Assembly: GCA_020152595.1 (NCBI GenBank)
Contig: JAIGNY010004252.1
Coordinates: 169,001-233,000 of the forward strand
DNA from: Chiridota heheva
Lineage: Eukaryota > Echinodermata > Holothuroidea > Apodida > Chiridotidae
Length of the DNA: 64,000 bases
Reading direction: 5' to 3'
Positions 39,001 through 54,000 of this stretch are shown piece after piece; within the stretch, counting starts at the first letter, position 1; every line of letters starts with the position of its first letter. Under the pieces are notes generated by a model. It was given only the letters and a program-made list of their open reading frames with translations. It searched no databases and was not told the DNA's origin. A program made the position numbers and the translations under genes.

Positions 39001-42000
39001 AAACATAATATTTTAAGCATGGCATGAGAAGATAAACATGGAATTATTTAATCAAAAATCTTAAATTTATGTTTTTTTTCTCTTCTAGGTGAGTATTTGA
39101 TCACTTTATTATTTGTCAATTTTTACAGGAGGAAGGTTTTACGTACTTTGAACTGAATGCAAGTGATGCAAGAAACAAGAAGTCCTTGGAGCAATACGTA
39201 TCCGAGTACCTCAACAACATGGTGCTCGGAATTATGTTTAGCGGGAATGTCAAAGGTAACGAACGCAAACACTGCCTGATCATGGACGAGGTGGACGGAA
39301 TGTCGGGAAATGAGGACAGAGGTGGAATTCAGGTGAATATAATTATTTAATAGTTGTATGCATAAATAACAGAAAATGCCGAATTTCGGACATCTTTTAT
39401 TTGGTAAAGAATGAAGAACCTAACATCGAACTGCCACATTTTAAGTGGGTATTCACCTGGAATTCAGGTGAATATAATTATTTAATAGTTGTATGCATAA
39501 ATAACAGAAAATGCCGAATTTCGGAGATCTTTTATTTGGTAAAGAATAAAGAACCTAACATCGAATTGCCACATTTCAAGTGGGTATTCACCTGGAATTC
39601 AGGTGAATATAATTATTTAATAGTTGTATGCATAAATAACAGAAAATGCCGAATTTCTGAGATCTTTTATTTGGTAAAGAATGAAGAACCTAACATCGAA
39701 TTGCCACATTTCAAGTGGGTATTCACCTGGAATTCAGGTGAATATAATTATTTAATAGTTGTATGCATAAATAACAGAAAATGCCGAATTTCGGAGATCT
39801 TTTATTTGGTAAAGAATGAAGAACCTAACATTGAACTGCCACATTTCAAGTGGGTAAGATCTAGGCAGTATTACTTTTACACCATATATGTAAATGAGTA
39901 ATGTTGTAATGTGTGATACCACTGATATGATGATGTGTATGTATGTATGGCTGTCATCTCATGGGAGAGACTCACTTTTAACCATTTTACAATATTCCGA
40001 AAATGTTTATGCTAAAAATTTAAGAAAGTTGAATCTAATAACCATGACTTTCAAATTGTAAGAAAAACATGGTTATGTTTATAATCTATCAACACTGCCA
40101 TCAAGTTTTGTACTGGGACAGTGGGAATTGGTTTATTCTGTCAGACCTGGGCGAACAGTCTAAAAGGCCGAACTGTTCAACAAATTGCACTGCACAAACA
40201 ACATTCATAATTGTAATATTATCTTTTATTCACGGATGCCTATTATTATTAATTTAAAAAATATATACAGAAAATACTGCGGTCAAAACACCTTCAATGT
40301 TATCATAGTAACAGTGCTTTGTTTATCTTACATATGCAAACCAGTTTTTCGGTTTAAACCGGGTGATTGTATTTGAAACCATCCGGTTTTGAAAAAAGTC
40401 AAACCCGTGCAGCCTTTCCATACACAGATGACGGACTTAAAATTCTTGCATTTCATTTGTGTTTTTCAGGAATTAATCCAGCTCATCAAAGGCTCCCACA
40501 TTCCAGTCATCTGTATTTGTAATGACAGGGGCAGCTCCAAGATGAGGTCATTGGTCAATCAATGCTTTGACCTCCGATTCCACAGACCACGGCTCAACCA
40601 AATAAAGGTAAGGTAATACCTACATATCTGGTAGTCTAAAGATGTAATTATGTAGGGGGCACCAGAAGTAAGGGGACACCAGAAGTGAGGAACAGATATT
40701 TGAGTTGGGAAGGAAGGGGATATAAGAAAAAGTAGGCACCAGTCATGGAGAATAGAGCAGTGGCGTATTCAGTCAAGGGAGGCAACTTGCCCCCCCCCCC
40801 CATCTCTCCCACTGGTGAAATTTTGTATTTAAAATGTTAGTAGCGGGATATACCAGAATACAATATGCTCTACAACTTGGGGAAATAAACTGAAAATGAA
40901 TAAGGTTAAATAGTGGGCAAATTTTAATTTTAGGAAAATTTTATTAATTTTCAGGATATTTTTTTTATTTTTTTCGATTTTGGGGAAATTTTTTTCGGTT
41001 TTGGGGTAATTTTGTTCGATTTCTGAGTTAATTTTCTTTGATTTCAGGCCATTTTCTTCATTTTCCATCATTTCTTGGAATTATTTTTTTATTTTTGGGC
41101 AAATTTGCCAAATTTCTAATAATTTTTACAAAAAGTTCCAAACATTACCAAATTTTGCAATACTTTAACCAAATGTTTCCTTCATTTTTAGTTGATAATT
41201 TTGCCTCCCAACTGGGAAGGTGAAATCAGTCCATCCCCCCCCCTCCTCTTCCCGCTTATGCTTGTAATGTCTCTCGGTGCAGCCTTTTTCCGATAATTAC
41301 TATTTGCCCCCTCCCTCCCCTCCCCCTTGCACCTTGCACAGAATGCTGAATACGCCACTGGAATAAAGATTTGATTTCAGGGATGCACGAGTCTTGCGGA
41401 TCTCTCAGCCCCAGCTTCTATGTTTGATATGTGATTATGAAAGATGAATTATAGGTTAACTTCTAACTATCATCCTTAAACATTTTTCTTTGTTCTTACA
41501 GGCAGCCATGCTGTCAGTAGCATTCAAAGAAGGTATGTCCATACCTGCTAAATCCTTGGAAAATTTGATTTCCGCCACCAACCACGATGTTCGACAAGTG
41601 AGTTAAAAAGCATTTGGAATTTTCTTTATATTAAAGGATTAGTTCAGTGGTCAAGCATGTCCATCTTATTTGAAAGAGGACTTAAAAAGAATCAAAATGG
41701 TGGAGAAAGCATTCAAAAATCTTTTTCTCTTGAGGAGACATTCCATTTTAAAGCACTTTAAAGCTATTTGAATTATTTTTCCTCAAATTTTCTTTAGGTG
41801 GTAAATTAAAATTACCCTTACAAGATTCTGTTTTTTTACCTTCCCGACTCATCCAATGGTTTGTAAGCCACAAATTTGCAGGAAAAAATATGATGGAATA
41901 CATAAAAGACTGAGGAATCTGAGCCTATAACATCACAACTAGTCTGATTTCAGTTGTTTCTTCACAAATGATACCAAGCTTTAATCTTGAATATCTCCTT

Positions 42001-45000
42001 AATGGAATAAGACTTTTGAATGCTTCCTTTATCATTTTGTTTCTTTTGAAGTCTTCTTTCATATAAGATGGACTTTCTTGACGTGGTTATAACTAAAGGA
42101 ACCGTATGTTTTTTCCAGCTCCATACCAAGGTCACCTTGTTATACATAACAAATTACAATAAGAATTATATATTGATGCCTAAGAAATGTAAAATCTGTT
42201 AAGAGGTCAAAGTTGAACTGATTTTGATGATTTGGTTTTCAATTCTCATGGTTTTGATTGTATTTTAAAGCAGTTTAGGTAATGTTACCTCGACACGTCC
42301 ATAGATATTGTAAGGTTTTCTCCCAAAATTGTCGTTTGATATTATAGCAGTGTGTTTATGACTTTGTACTTTTAGAAAATCCTTAAAATTGTAATAGAAA
42401 CCATTTCTACGCATTATTATTTTCATTCAACATTTAGATGGTAAAGAATCACTGTTACAGTATATTTCTTTGATCCATATTTTAATTTATTACAAATCCT
42501 TAGTACACATTGCAAATGTCTACCTATTGTGGTGTAGCGGTTATCATACCTGTCTACAGACCACGAGGCCCTGAGTTGAAGCCTGGGTTGGGTAGACATG
42601 CCAGTGCACCACAACTGGTTATCAAAGGCAGTGGACATTGACTTGGTTGTCGATGTTATGTCTGTCTGTACGTCGTACCTGTGTTCTCGTCTGGGTCGTA
42701 TTAAGCGTTTCGTGATAGCATTGTTACTATCATAACCGAATACGCAGGCGACGACCCCGTCATTGTAATTGTGTGTTCAATAGTCGTCGTTGACGTTGCA
42801 AATGTTTTGTTTTGGATTTGAAATAACTTTTTACTATAAAGCAAAGTATTGTATTTTCTCCTCTTTCAGGTGCTGCATAATATGAGTATGTTGGCAGCAG
42901 ACAAAAACAAACTTAACCAAGACGATGCCGACAAAAGTGCCAAAGCAGCAAAGAAGGACCTCAAGCTGGTAAGAGAATTTTCTTGGATAACTTGAAATTT
43001 TAATTAATTTAATTTGACAACAATTATTTTAGCTTTCTGAATACAATCAGAATAGCAAACAATTTGTGAGTTTGTCTTTGCAAGAAGGAGGAAAGCTAAG
43101 GCGTATTCCCAGAAATGAAATGTGCTTGACCTATCCTTTAACCTAAAAATGTACCAAGAAAACATTGCATATCAGAATCCACCCCTTGAACACAACTTCA
43201 TTGCCATTTTGCTATTGCCATGAAAATACGTAATTGCTCTTTTTGTAGTTCTGATTTTGAAACTCTAAAACACTTGTTCTGGACCTGTCCTTTTGTTCAA
43301 TCCTTTTGGTCCGATTTGATTATTGCTTTGAGTCTGTATGATGGTTTAATTGATTACTGTGTTATTTGTTTTGGCATTATTGATGACAGGAATTTTATAA
43401 TTATTATCACAAGTTTTTGATAAGAAAAGATGCATTTTAATTTGGGTGTAAATATTTTTGAATTTTTGAAAATAAATGTGGAGAACAAGGGAAAAAAATT
43501 GAAATTGCCATTTGCTATTTTCACAATTTCTGCACCAAATTTCAAAATTAAACCAGGTATGAAGGTATAAATAAACAAAATATGAACCTCGGATGTCAAA
43601 ATAATAGATCATGACAAAATTTCATCCTTTTTGTCAAGTACCTGGCAGGCCAGCTCATTACATAATACCAGGGTTGAAAAACCACTTACCTACTTGCCAT
43701 AGGCAAGCAAAAATTGGTTTTGGCGAGTAGAAATATTATGATATACTCTGATACTCGCTACACTTAATTAAGTCTTGCCAAGTTTGGCGAGTGATTTTTT
43801 TTGTATTTTTCTATTCCTGCGTAATACATAACCAAGACGCTGGTTTAATGTCCTTCGATGGTACTTAAAATGGCCTATGTCAAATTGAACTGGTCCGTGT
43901 GTCAAGGGGCGTATTTTTTAAATGGTTTGAGTAACGTAGCATCTTTCTTCTTTCTATTAAAATGGTTTGTGTAACGTAGCATCTCTCTCCTTTCTATTGA
44001 AATGGTTTGAGTCACATAGCATCTTTCTGCGTTCTATTTTCAGGGATCATGGGGTGTGATTGAAAAGATATTCTCCTACAACGCGGAGAGGAAAAATATG
44101 AACCTGAACGACAAGATTGCCTTGTTTTTTCACGATTATTCCATAACACCGCTGTTTGTTCAAGAAAATTATCTCAAAGTAATACCATATAATTCCAAGT
44201 GAGTATTGACCTTTTCAGAAATCTAATTTACATAATGTCACATGGCGAAATTCACGTGACTATAAAGGACCAATCAAATGCTGGGGAATACTGATCCTTT
44301 GTGCAAATCGCTAGGATATGGGGTCCAGCCCGTTAAAAATGCGCTTATACACACTAATCAACAGTACATGCATGCAGAAATGGGCACTTCACTGAACTAA
44401 TCAGTGACTTGAATTGTAACGTGATTTGGTTATTAAATTCCATGCCAGACTAAAACTTCATATAAACTGTATTCTCTAAATTCATAAAAGTTTTCCTGAT
44501 ATGGAAAATCTGTCGTCTCATTCAGAAATAACATGGGCGTTAGCTGTTGATAACACTCAATACTGCCTTCTTATATTTGTGTTGTCAGGTTAATGGACCA
44601 TTTCATACCATAAGGCACTCTTCGCTGAACACCACCGTTTCTAAATTTAAATGATTATTGTCAATTTACGTCCTTACTTTGTGTTTGAACTGTTTCTAAA
44701 GGATATTATTTTTAAAGGAATGCTGAGGGAATGTGAATTCCAAAGAATACACAATGTTACAGTAACGGAATCAGCGTATTTGAGTACACATTCTAAGCCT
44801 GCATTAAACGTATGCTGTCATAATCGTTCGTGAGGCCCGATTTGCCTTTTGAATCTGAATTGGACATCTCACTACTTCCTTCTGACGAGTTGATGGGAGA
44901 ACTGTTCAGAATTTTTTTAATCCTATACCAAGTAATTGGTCTTACAAGCAAAGCAGTTTGGACTTTGATGTTTTCAGCTTGTTGTACTGTACTTAAGTGT

Positions 45001-48000
45001 GCATACCAAAGCGTTATATGTATTTACACACTGTACTTTTGCACCGCACGTATGCAATGTATGTACTGACTTAATGTTTGTATGCACGTTGCTTTGTTGA
45101 ACAATGTTCCTTGCAGCTGATTGGTTGGTTATTAAAGGGAAAATTCCTCCAGCATTTGATTGGGTAAATGAATATTTCCATGCAATTTCATTTTGATGTA
45201 TCTAATAGAGAAAAATTTAGTAACAAATTGGTTAAAAATATATTATCTTATTCCTAGAAGAAGTTATTGAAATTTAAAGATTTTTCTTGCCGCATAAAAA
45301 TGTCTTTTGTACTGAGTCTAAGTCATCATGATATCGTCACAGCACTTACTGTACTAATCTTTATGTATTTCTTTAAAAATTAATTGTCAATTTTTCATAA
45401 TTCAAATATAAGTTACAAGAACAGATTGGAAAACATTGTAAATCTTATTCTACACTATTCTTAATCATTTCTAAAGAAAAATGTTCCCAATCATTTAGAA
45501 AATTAATTTTCAAAGAAATACATAAAGAATAGTACAGGAAGTGCTGTGATGACATCATAATGATAACTTAAGACTCTGACCAACAATCTCTTTTATGCAG
45601 ACAAGAACAATCTTTAAAATTCAATAACTTCTTGTAGGAATGAGATAATAACTTGGTTCCTTCACCAATCTGTTTTTTCTATTGTCCTCTATCAAATATA
45701 TTAAAATGAAATTCCATGGGAATATACCTTTAAAGTATAGTGACATTTCACTTTTGGCTAAACTTGGTTTGAAAAGGGCTATATGTAAGAAATCCTATTT
45801 TGAAGGATGATGGAACTTTTGACAGGACAGGGCAGAGTGAGACCTGCCAACTAGTATGATTTTGCCGTATTTAATACAGGAAGATGTTGAGAATACGATT
45901 ATGCGTTTTTGGCACCAGAATACGTTTTTTTAAACTATTATTATTATTTTTACTCATACTTTTAACGCTTGGTTGGCGTTCATGTCCTTTAAAGGATTTT
46001 TGCCGACTTAACCGATTCAGATTCATATTCAGAATACGATTTATAACCATTTGCGGCTGCGCTAAAAAGTGTAGACTACAAGTTAATTATACATAAGGCA
46101 ACCTACCTGCAACAGAGTTTCGATCAAATTTAAGTACTCCAGTTCTATCAGACTGTTTAACTAGCAAGATCTATTGGCAAGCAGCAGGGATTCCATTCCA
46201 TCAACGTACATTAAAAAATGAAGCACTCCAGAAATGCAAAAAGGCAACTGCCGCGTACAATAAGAGAAGCTGAAAGTACAGTGGTAATTTTTTTTCAGCC
46301 ACAGAAAACCTTTGTTTTGTACATTTTGTTTGGAAAGTACAGTTTTTTTATCAAAAATACAACTTTTGTAGTTCCAAAATACAGTTTGGTGATCCTAAAG
46401 GTTGGCAGGTCTGCAGAGTAGACATTATGAAGTAATGGAATTTTGACTGACAAATAATGTTTCCTTTTGGTAGCATTTTTGTGTATAATGATAACATTGT
46501 ATACTGTATTCATTCTAATAATAGCGTATGCTCTAATAATGTCACAAAGTTTTTAAGGGGAAAACAGGTAAAAACATCCAATAATTCTGATGCAAATCAG
46601 ATGACATTCCTAGGAGGCAAAGGTTTATATTGCAAAACTACCATGGCTATCTGTTTCTATGTGTTTTCTTCTGATGGATTAGAAGGAACAGGGTGAAATA
46701 AAAAAATCCCAACAAATAATTGTGAAGTAAAAATTGCCATTGCACCCTCACAGTCATTTCCTTCAATAGTTGTAAGTTGTGTGTGTGTCAATAAGTTCCA
46801 CAATTTTTATTGTATTTCTTGTCCATGGAAAAAAAATCTTCGGTTTCGTGGTTTTAATATCACGTTACCGGAAACGATCGTTACCGGAAACCATCGTTAC
46901 AGGAGACGATCGTTACCGTGAAATTTTGAGGCTTGATTTAGAGGACCGAACAAAATAGTAGCATAAAGTGGAAAAGAACATTTTTGTTTTTTCTTAGTTC
47001 CAGGTTTTTGGTATGTAAACTTTTCTTTGCTTTTTTCCCAGGGGTGATATCAAGAAGTATTTATCGCAAGTGAGTAGAACAGCTGACAGTCTGGCAATGG
47101 GTGACTTGGTAGAAAAACAGATTCGTTCAAACATGAAATGGAACCTTCTACCCACTCTGGTAAGCCATGCCCTTATCCAGTGGAACTGACCATATGGCTG
47201 TATGCACGGTCAGAAAGTGATTATCAATACCTGTAGAAAATGTATTATTTTATTTTTCCCAATCTTATGTGCATACCAATCAGTAACATCTTCATCCAAC
47301 AATACATTTCAAAAGCCTGGAGCAAAACATTGCTCACCATTGCTAATACCCCCATTCCTCACACAGACTTTCTTCTCAGTATTTCTAGTTAGTGATGGTA
47401 AACCTCTTGGAACTAAAAGACGTCCATCATACTTCACTCTACTCCTGAAGTAAGTGACTGACTGTATCCCTCTACACACCCCATATCGTAGAGAGGATGT
47501 TAGCATCACTCGGTCATGCCTTTGTCACACGTATTTCGCTCATTCTTACTTCTTATCAGGCTCCCCCAAACCCTTCCGTCGACCTGCTATAGAACTTTTA
47601 AAAGCGAGTTAAGCCGAACGTGATTTCTTCAGTACTTCGACCAATCAAATACTGGGGAACTTTTCCTTTGTTTCCCAACCAATCAGATGCAGGTTTGAGG
47701 GGAAAAATGTAAGCAGCATTATGCGCATGTATTTCCTTCATGTATAACACACGTATGATACGTGCACTTGAAAACATTTTTTCATACGCTTGTCCCATAC
47801 CGTGCGTGAATTGTGCAGACAGCCAAGATTCCTCCAGTATTTGATTGGTCAATAAGATTCCTCCAGTATACGATTGGTCCATTATGGACAAGTGAATCTT
47901 GGCCATGTGTCATTATTTGAATTAGTTATTCGGAAATTGCCGATTCAGATTTGAAAAGGTCTATAGCAAGCTCTCTGATATATTTCTAACCTGCCCTCTA

Positions 48001-51000
48001 AACACACAATTATGGGGCACCTCTTTCCCCTTATGACTTCATCTCGGACCTTTCAGAAAAACTCTTCCTCTATAATTATTAGTTTCATCCGTAAATACAT
48101 TCTACGATATTGAATAGGTATGGCTGTGTCCCTTCCTGTTCTGTTACAGCTCCCTCCTCCTTCTCTCCTCTCTTCTTCCTCACTTAGCCTTTATTCGTAA
48201 CCTCAGGGGTCGAATTTTCTACTGTTTTGCTGTTCCGAGAACGGTGCATTTTATGCTGGAACAGTAAATTTTCAAACACCACTATTCCAGTGGAACAGTG
48301 TTCTTTTCACAAGCATGTTGCATCAATAACTTGGATTTTCTGCGAAAAAACCCTGTTTGTTTTCAAACAAGATTATCCTAAAAAAACATTCTTCCATTAA
48401 GAAAAAGCTTTTCTCTCCTTGCATACAGTTTTCAGTACAATTAATTATGAATACACATGTGCACCGCTGCTTGCATGTGTATGACTGTACAATACTAGAT
48501 GCTACTGTATATCTTGTAAATACTAATAAACGACATAAACATTTGCACATATTAATTAATAAAAGAGTTGTAAATTAAGCCCGTTCTGAAAGAAGGATTT
48601 TGTCCTGTTATGGGTAGAAAAGTTGGAATAGTGAAGTCTGAACCGGAACAGTATTATTTGAGAAAGTAATGTTCCGTGGATCAGCGGTGAAAAATTTACA
48701 TTTTGACCCCTGAACCTCTCTATTTTTTTTTTTAGCTCTCTGATTTTATTTTTACCGTAGTTTTTAACACCCTCTTGGCACATTTGACTGTGGCTGTCGT
48801 GGTGCCGTTAAACATCACCAAACCAACCCTTAGTATGCCATATTTGAGTGCCGCTGTGCTGAACATCCTCCACAAACAAACAGAAGCATACAATAGGTAT
48901 ATGAAGATGAACAGAACAAAGCAAAACATGTCACTTTTCTCCCTTACAGGCCATTTTTTCAACGGTGTTGCCGGGTGAGTACCTGCAGGGGCATATGAGC
49001 GGGATGGTTAACTTTCCCAGTTGGTTTGGCAAGTATTCAACCAAAGGCAAGAATTCAAGGTTATTACAGGGGCTTACACTTCATATGAGGAAAAGGTAAA
49101 ATTATCTTTCTTAATTTGTCATTGAAAGGTATGGATGGGAAGAGGCAACATTAGTGTAATTGCTAAGGTATGGATGGGAAGAGGCAACATTAGCGTAATT
49201 GCTAAGAGATCTATTTAAGAAACATCAAAATGGCAAAAAATTCATCAAGATTGGTTAAAAGTCAACTTATGTAATTTTATAAACTTAGGCAACAATATGC
49301 AAATCTGTGAAGTATTATAGAGTGACCTTAGTATTTTCTTTTGTTAATCTTTGGCTCCCCCCAACCCCTCTGCAACAATTGCAATTGCACGCTCACAGTC
49401 CATCAGTTCTCCTTGCTTGTCCCCTGTATAACCTTCCCAGAGATTTCCTCGCTCCCCACAACTCAATTGCTGAGTTCTTTCAGGAAAACCCTCCGGATAA
49501 AATGATCTCCTTCATTCATCATGCTTCCCTCTACAACCATATATAGTCCTCCTCTCCCACCCTCCACCCCCCTCTCTCTACTTTTTTTTTCTTAACCCAT
49601 GCACCTCCTCTCTCAATCCCAGCTTTCTGATTTTCTCTCAAACTCCCCCTGTTTTCTTTCCTTCCTACCTCTAGAATTGCATGGGTGCAATCCAACCCTC
49701 TGTTCATTGTCCTCATTCATTCACTTTTTGCTTGGGAGCACTTTCAATATGTGCTAGTACACACAACACTGACTGTGTATGGTCTTCATTACTGGAAGTT
49801 ACATACAGGTCTTAATTGATAACAGAGAGTTTTTTTGTTAAACAAGCTGGTAAACAAGCTTGTCGGGTTGGGGTATCATTCTACCAGACTTTTTATATGA
49901 AAAGTCTGGTGTCGGGTAAGCTCTGGAAAGCTGTATAGAGAAACTTTTGGCATGAATTTTAACAAAAATTGAACATGGATCAACTCTTGATCAGCCAGGC
50001 AACTAAAGTACTATTTTAAGAAAATTGAAAAATTTTGTGCTCAGATTTTAATCCTTTTTAAACCAATATAGAATTTGATACATGTGCAAAAAGCTTCAGT
50101 GTCTTAACCCTTACTCTACCATGCAGCGATAGTATCGCCGTTTTCAAACCACATTTTTCTAAAAATAAAATCGGGACTTTACCACAGTCCTATAAGAGTA
50201 ATCTTGGTATCATTTTAAAGTACTCAGATATTTCTTTCACAAAATGAAACTTTTTCATAGGGGTCATATTACATAATTTGTAGAAAAAGTACATCGAAAA
50301 AGAAAAAAACTCAATAATTGCTGAAAAATTTACAATTTTTTTATTTTTCTCTTTTACATCTTACGATAACTTTAAGATCACATTTTTGCTTCAAAATCAA
50401 ACATGCTAGTTCTATTACATGAAAGTATTGGTTTCTGGTATAATTTTTACAATCCCTACGTGCAATCTTTTGTTCTGAAGAAATTTCTTCCAAATTTTTA
50501 TGAATTTCTGCCATTTTTGGCCCATTTTTTTCCAAAAAATCATGTACCCAAACCTTACATCACGCATGCTTCGTTGAACCACCGTTTAAAAGCGCTTGAA
50601 ATTTCCTTTCATTTGATATATAAATAAAGGCATACCCCCTGTATTTAGAACCTGTCCTATAAGAAATATATTACACCTCTCCAACTTGAACGACTACGCG
50701 GTGCAGAGGAAATGTACGCGACTAGCATGCGAGCGCTCCGGGTTTGAGTCTCACCGTAATTATTTTTCTGCTGCAGCTTTCAGGGGTCGTTTGACTTTTA
50801 TCATTTTTGATGTGTTTTCATCTTTTCCTTCTTTCTAAAAATTATAGATTAGTATCATTGGAAAGGAAATTTCAAAAAGAATCTAAATATGTAACACAAA
50901 TCTCTGTTTTTAATACTGACAAGAAGTTATACTTCTGCAAAGATTGACCATTTGTTGACCAAATTTAGCCAAAAATTGCTTAATTTGCATAATTTTGTCC

Positions 51001-54000
51001 AATATTTCCTAAATTGGTTTTAATTACTCAAATGATAAATATTTTAGCATATATTCCAACCGAACTTGTAACGAAAGAAAATGAAAGGAAAGTTGTTAAA
51101 AATGCATATGAAAAAAAAGTTACGAAAATTGGGGTCGCTTTTTTCAAAGCCCTGGAAGAGTAAGGGTTAACCATTACTCTACTGGAGCATTTGAGATTAC
51201 AAGTGTTATTTTAGGGAACGTTTTGGAAAGGGGGCTTTTTCACAAATTTACCTTCATTTTCTATTGTAACAAGTTTATGTTATATGAAAGCTAAGTCTTT
51301 GGAATTTACATTTGGTTTGCATAATATTCTGGTAAAATATGCAAATTTATGCAAATGAGGTCATTAATTCAGATTACTAGATCTAAGACTGCTATCTTTG
51401 TGATATTCTGCTCTCTCGTGGCTAATTACAACAACAAAATATTGATAGAATTGATAAATTGTTGAAAGAAGGACCTTTTATTTGATACTATTGATATTTT
51501 TGAAGCAAGGAAAAAATTTATAATGTCAATTTTCAAATGTTTGACCTAAAAATTGACCTCCGATTTTGCCAATGATTTATCTATCTGATAGGATTTGGCA
51601 CTATACTTTCCCATAAACATGCATTGTTTCTGTCTATGTTGCACAAAACTAATATAATATAAAAAGAAAATGTTTACACCATTATATCAATACAAATGTT
51701 ATGTAAATGATATGTAAATTAGCTCATTTATTTCATTTATTATGCACAGACTTGAAAGTTTCAGTTTATGACCCAATTTCAACCATTGGAAGATATGAAC
51801 AGATTTATTTATTCAGGTTATGCTGAATGTCTTTTAGAAACTTACTTCTGTTGATTCTATTCGGAATTCTCTTTGAAAAGCTACTCTAAAATGGTTCAGA
51901 GCATCATACCTTTTTATACCTTGCCAAACTTGGTATCCTTGAACCGCATATGAAATGTCAATAAATCTGTTCAAATACAGAAAAATACTTGTGAGAAATA
52001 CAATTGCAACTGTTTCCAAGGAAGTACAGGGGGGATGTTCTGACTTTTTTTATATTGGGTGGGGGACCAGGGGTAATGCCATTTCAAAAATATGGCCCCC
52101 TTTCAGGATCCAAATTGCTTAAAAGAAAAGAATTTTCCCTAAATGGGACTGCTTGGCCCCCACCATGGGTCTTTTGCCCTCAACATAGGTTTCTTGCCCC
52201 ATCATGGGTCTTCTTTTCCCCAACATGGGACCCTTTCCTCTTAAAATTTTAATCCTACTCCACTGCGCCACAACCTCACAACTAAACTGGCACTGTTTTT
52301 CCCCAATGTGAAACTGGCCGGTTTCCAAAACAAAAACTGGTTTTAACTAGAAAGCTAGTTTTTCACCCATAATGTAAACAAGCCCTGAACATAAAGTGCA
52401 TTGCATGCACTGTTACATGATTACAGCTGAAGATGCTTGTATGACAGTATTTTATGTAAATAATGTTGAAAATGACAATGGAGGCATTGATAACTAAAAT
52501 GTATTAATAAATTGTAGTGTTGTTTGCATGTAAATTGATTTTATTGCCCCCATTTGCCCCTCAAATGATGCGGATTTTACCCATTTATCAGTCTAGGTCT
52601 AAAAGGCATTTAAACAGATCCCGATGTCCCAAGCCAGTCACGTAAAAAGGTTATGAAAAAGCTGTGTCGACAGGCCACCTATATGCCCTTATTTGCTCAC
52701 GATTTCTATTCATAGTGATGATTGAAATTTTATTTCATGTAAAAAAGAAAAAAATTGGTCGGATAAATGTAAAACTTATGCAAATTAAGCCTCTAAATGC
52801 GTCATTTTACGATGCGATGCTAGCCATCGTGTACTTCAGTACAATGGTTGCTTATTTGCATATAGCCTACAGCAGGAAAATCTTACAGTTGAGATCTCAC
52901 GCACTTGGTACTTAACATTTCTTTGAAACATTAACCATTGGCAGGCCATGGCTCTTGAGCTCGACCAAAAATAAGAAAATCATTAATCATGCATACCTCT
53001 GTTATTTTTTTCATCGACTTCAATAATCATTATTGCTATGCTTTTACTTGGCCCCGTTTGTGTATCGCAGTGGCATTTTCAATCACATTTAAGCCTCCAA
53101 GGGTCCCGCCCTATAGCCTTATATGGTATTCGACAAAACTGCGCGAATGGGAACGTACAGAAATGAAAATGCCCACTAATGAAAAGTAGTGTCCTACTCC
53201 CCACCAAATTCGTGTTTTCTTCTTTAGAATAAAAAGATAAAAGTGTATTACCTGCAATCTCTATACCAATAATACGATACTTGATTTGAATACATCATGA
53301 ATGGAAATTAAACTGAATTACGTTGTATTCTGTGCTTAAACCTATCCTTGTTTCAGCAAGGAGCTATGAAAACAGTTTATTTTAACAACACATGCCTCAC
53401 ACATACGCCCAAGTAAAATCAATTCTTCGGCACTCTGCAGATAAGATTTTTAGTTGTACATTGATTTCAAACATTTAACAATGATAAGCAATAATTTGGT
53501 CTCAAAATTGTATAAAATGGCAAAGCACATCTGTATTTGAACATTTTCTTTGTTCTTTCTACTTGTGAAACGATATGCAGAGCGGAATGCAGAGATAATA
53601 TTATTAATTTATGCATACCAACAAGGCTATCACCTAAGGGGTCCGCAAAAAACATTTATAAACTCACTCTACTTTGAACCAATGAAATCATTTGAGCTTG
53701 TACCCCTAAACGAATCACACGCGCCATGGGTCAATTTCATACACACATGAATGGATCGGAAGATTCCACCGCGAGTGCTTTTATGAGTAAACATAATTAC
53801 AGAGAACAAGAAATTTTTCAAAACAAAATGCATGAAATCCTTCGTTGTTTTTCAATCTGAACAATTATGACCAAGACACTTGTTCAAAAGTATATATTAC
53901 ACATGAAAATGAGACCGGAATGGATATAGAAAAATTGAGATGAGTGATCATTTTCTCTTGCGATTTAATTGTGAACCAGCTTCCTGGAGTGTGATACTGT

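Noticed and set aside
39401-39901. 166-residue open frame of 45-residue repeats
   Set aside because: Arises from the 135-bp intronic duplication, in a different frame from RFC1; no similarity recognised and no independent promoter.
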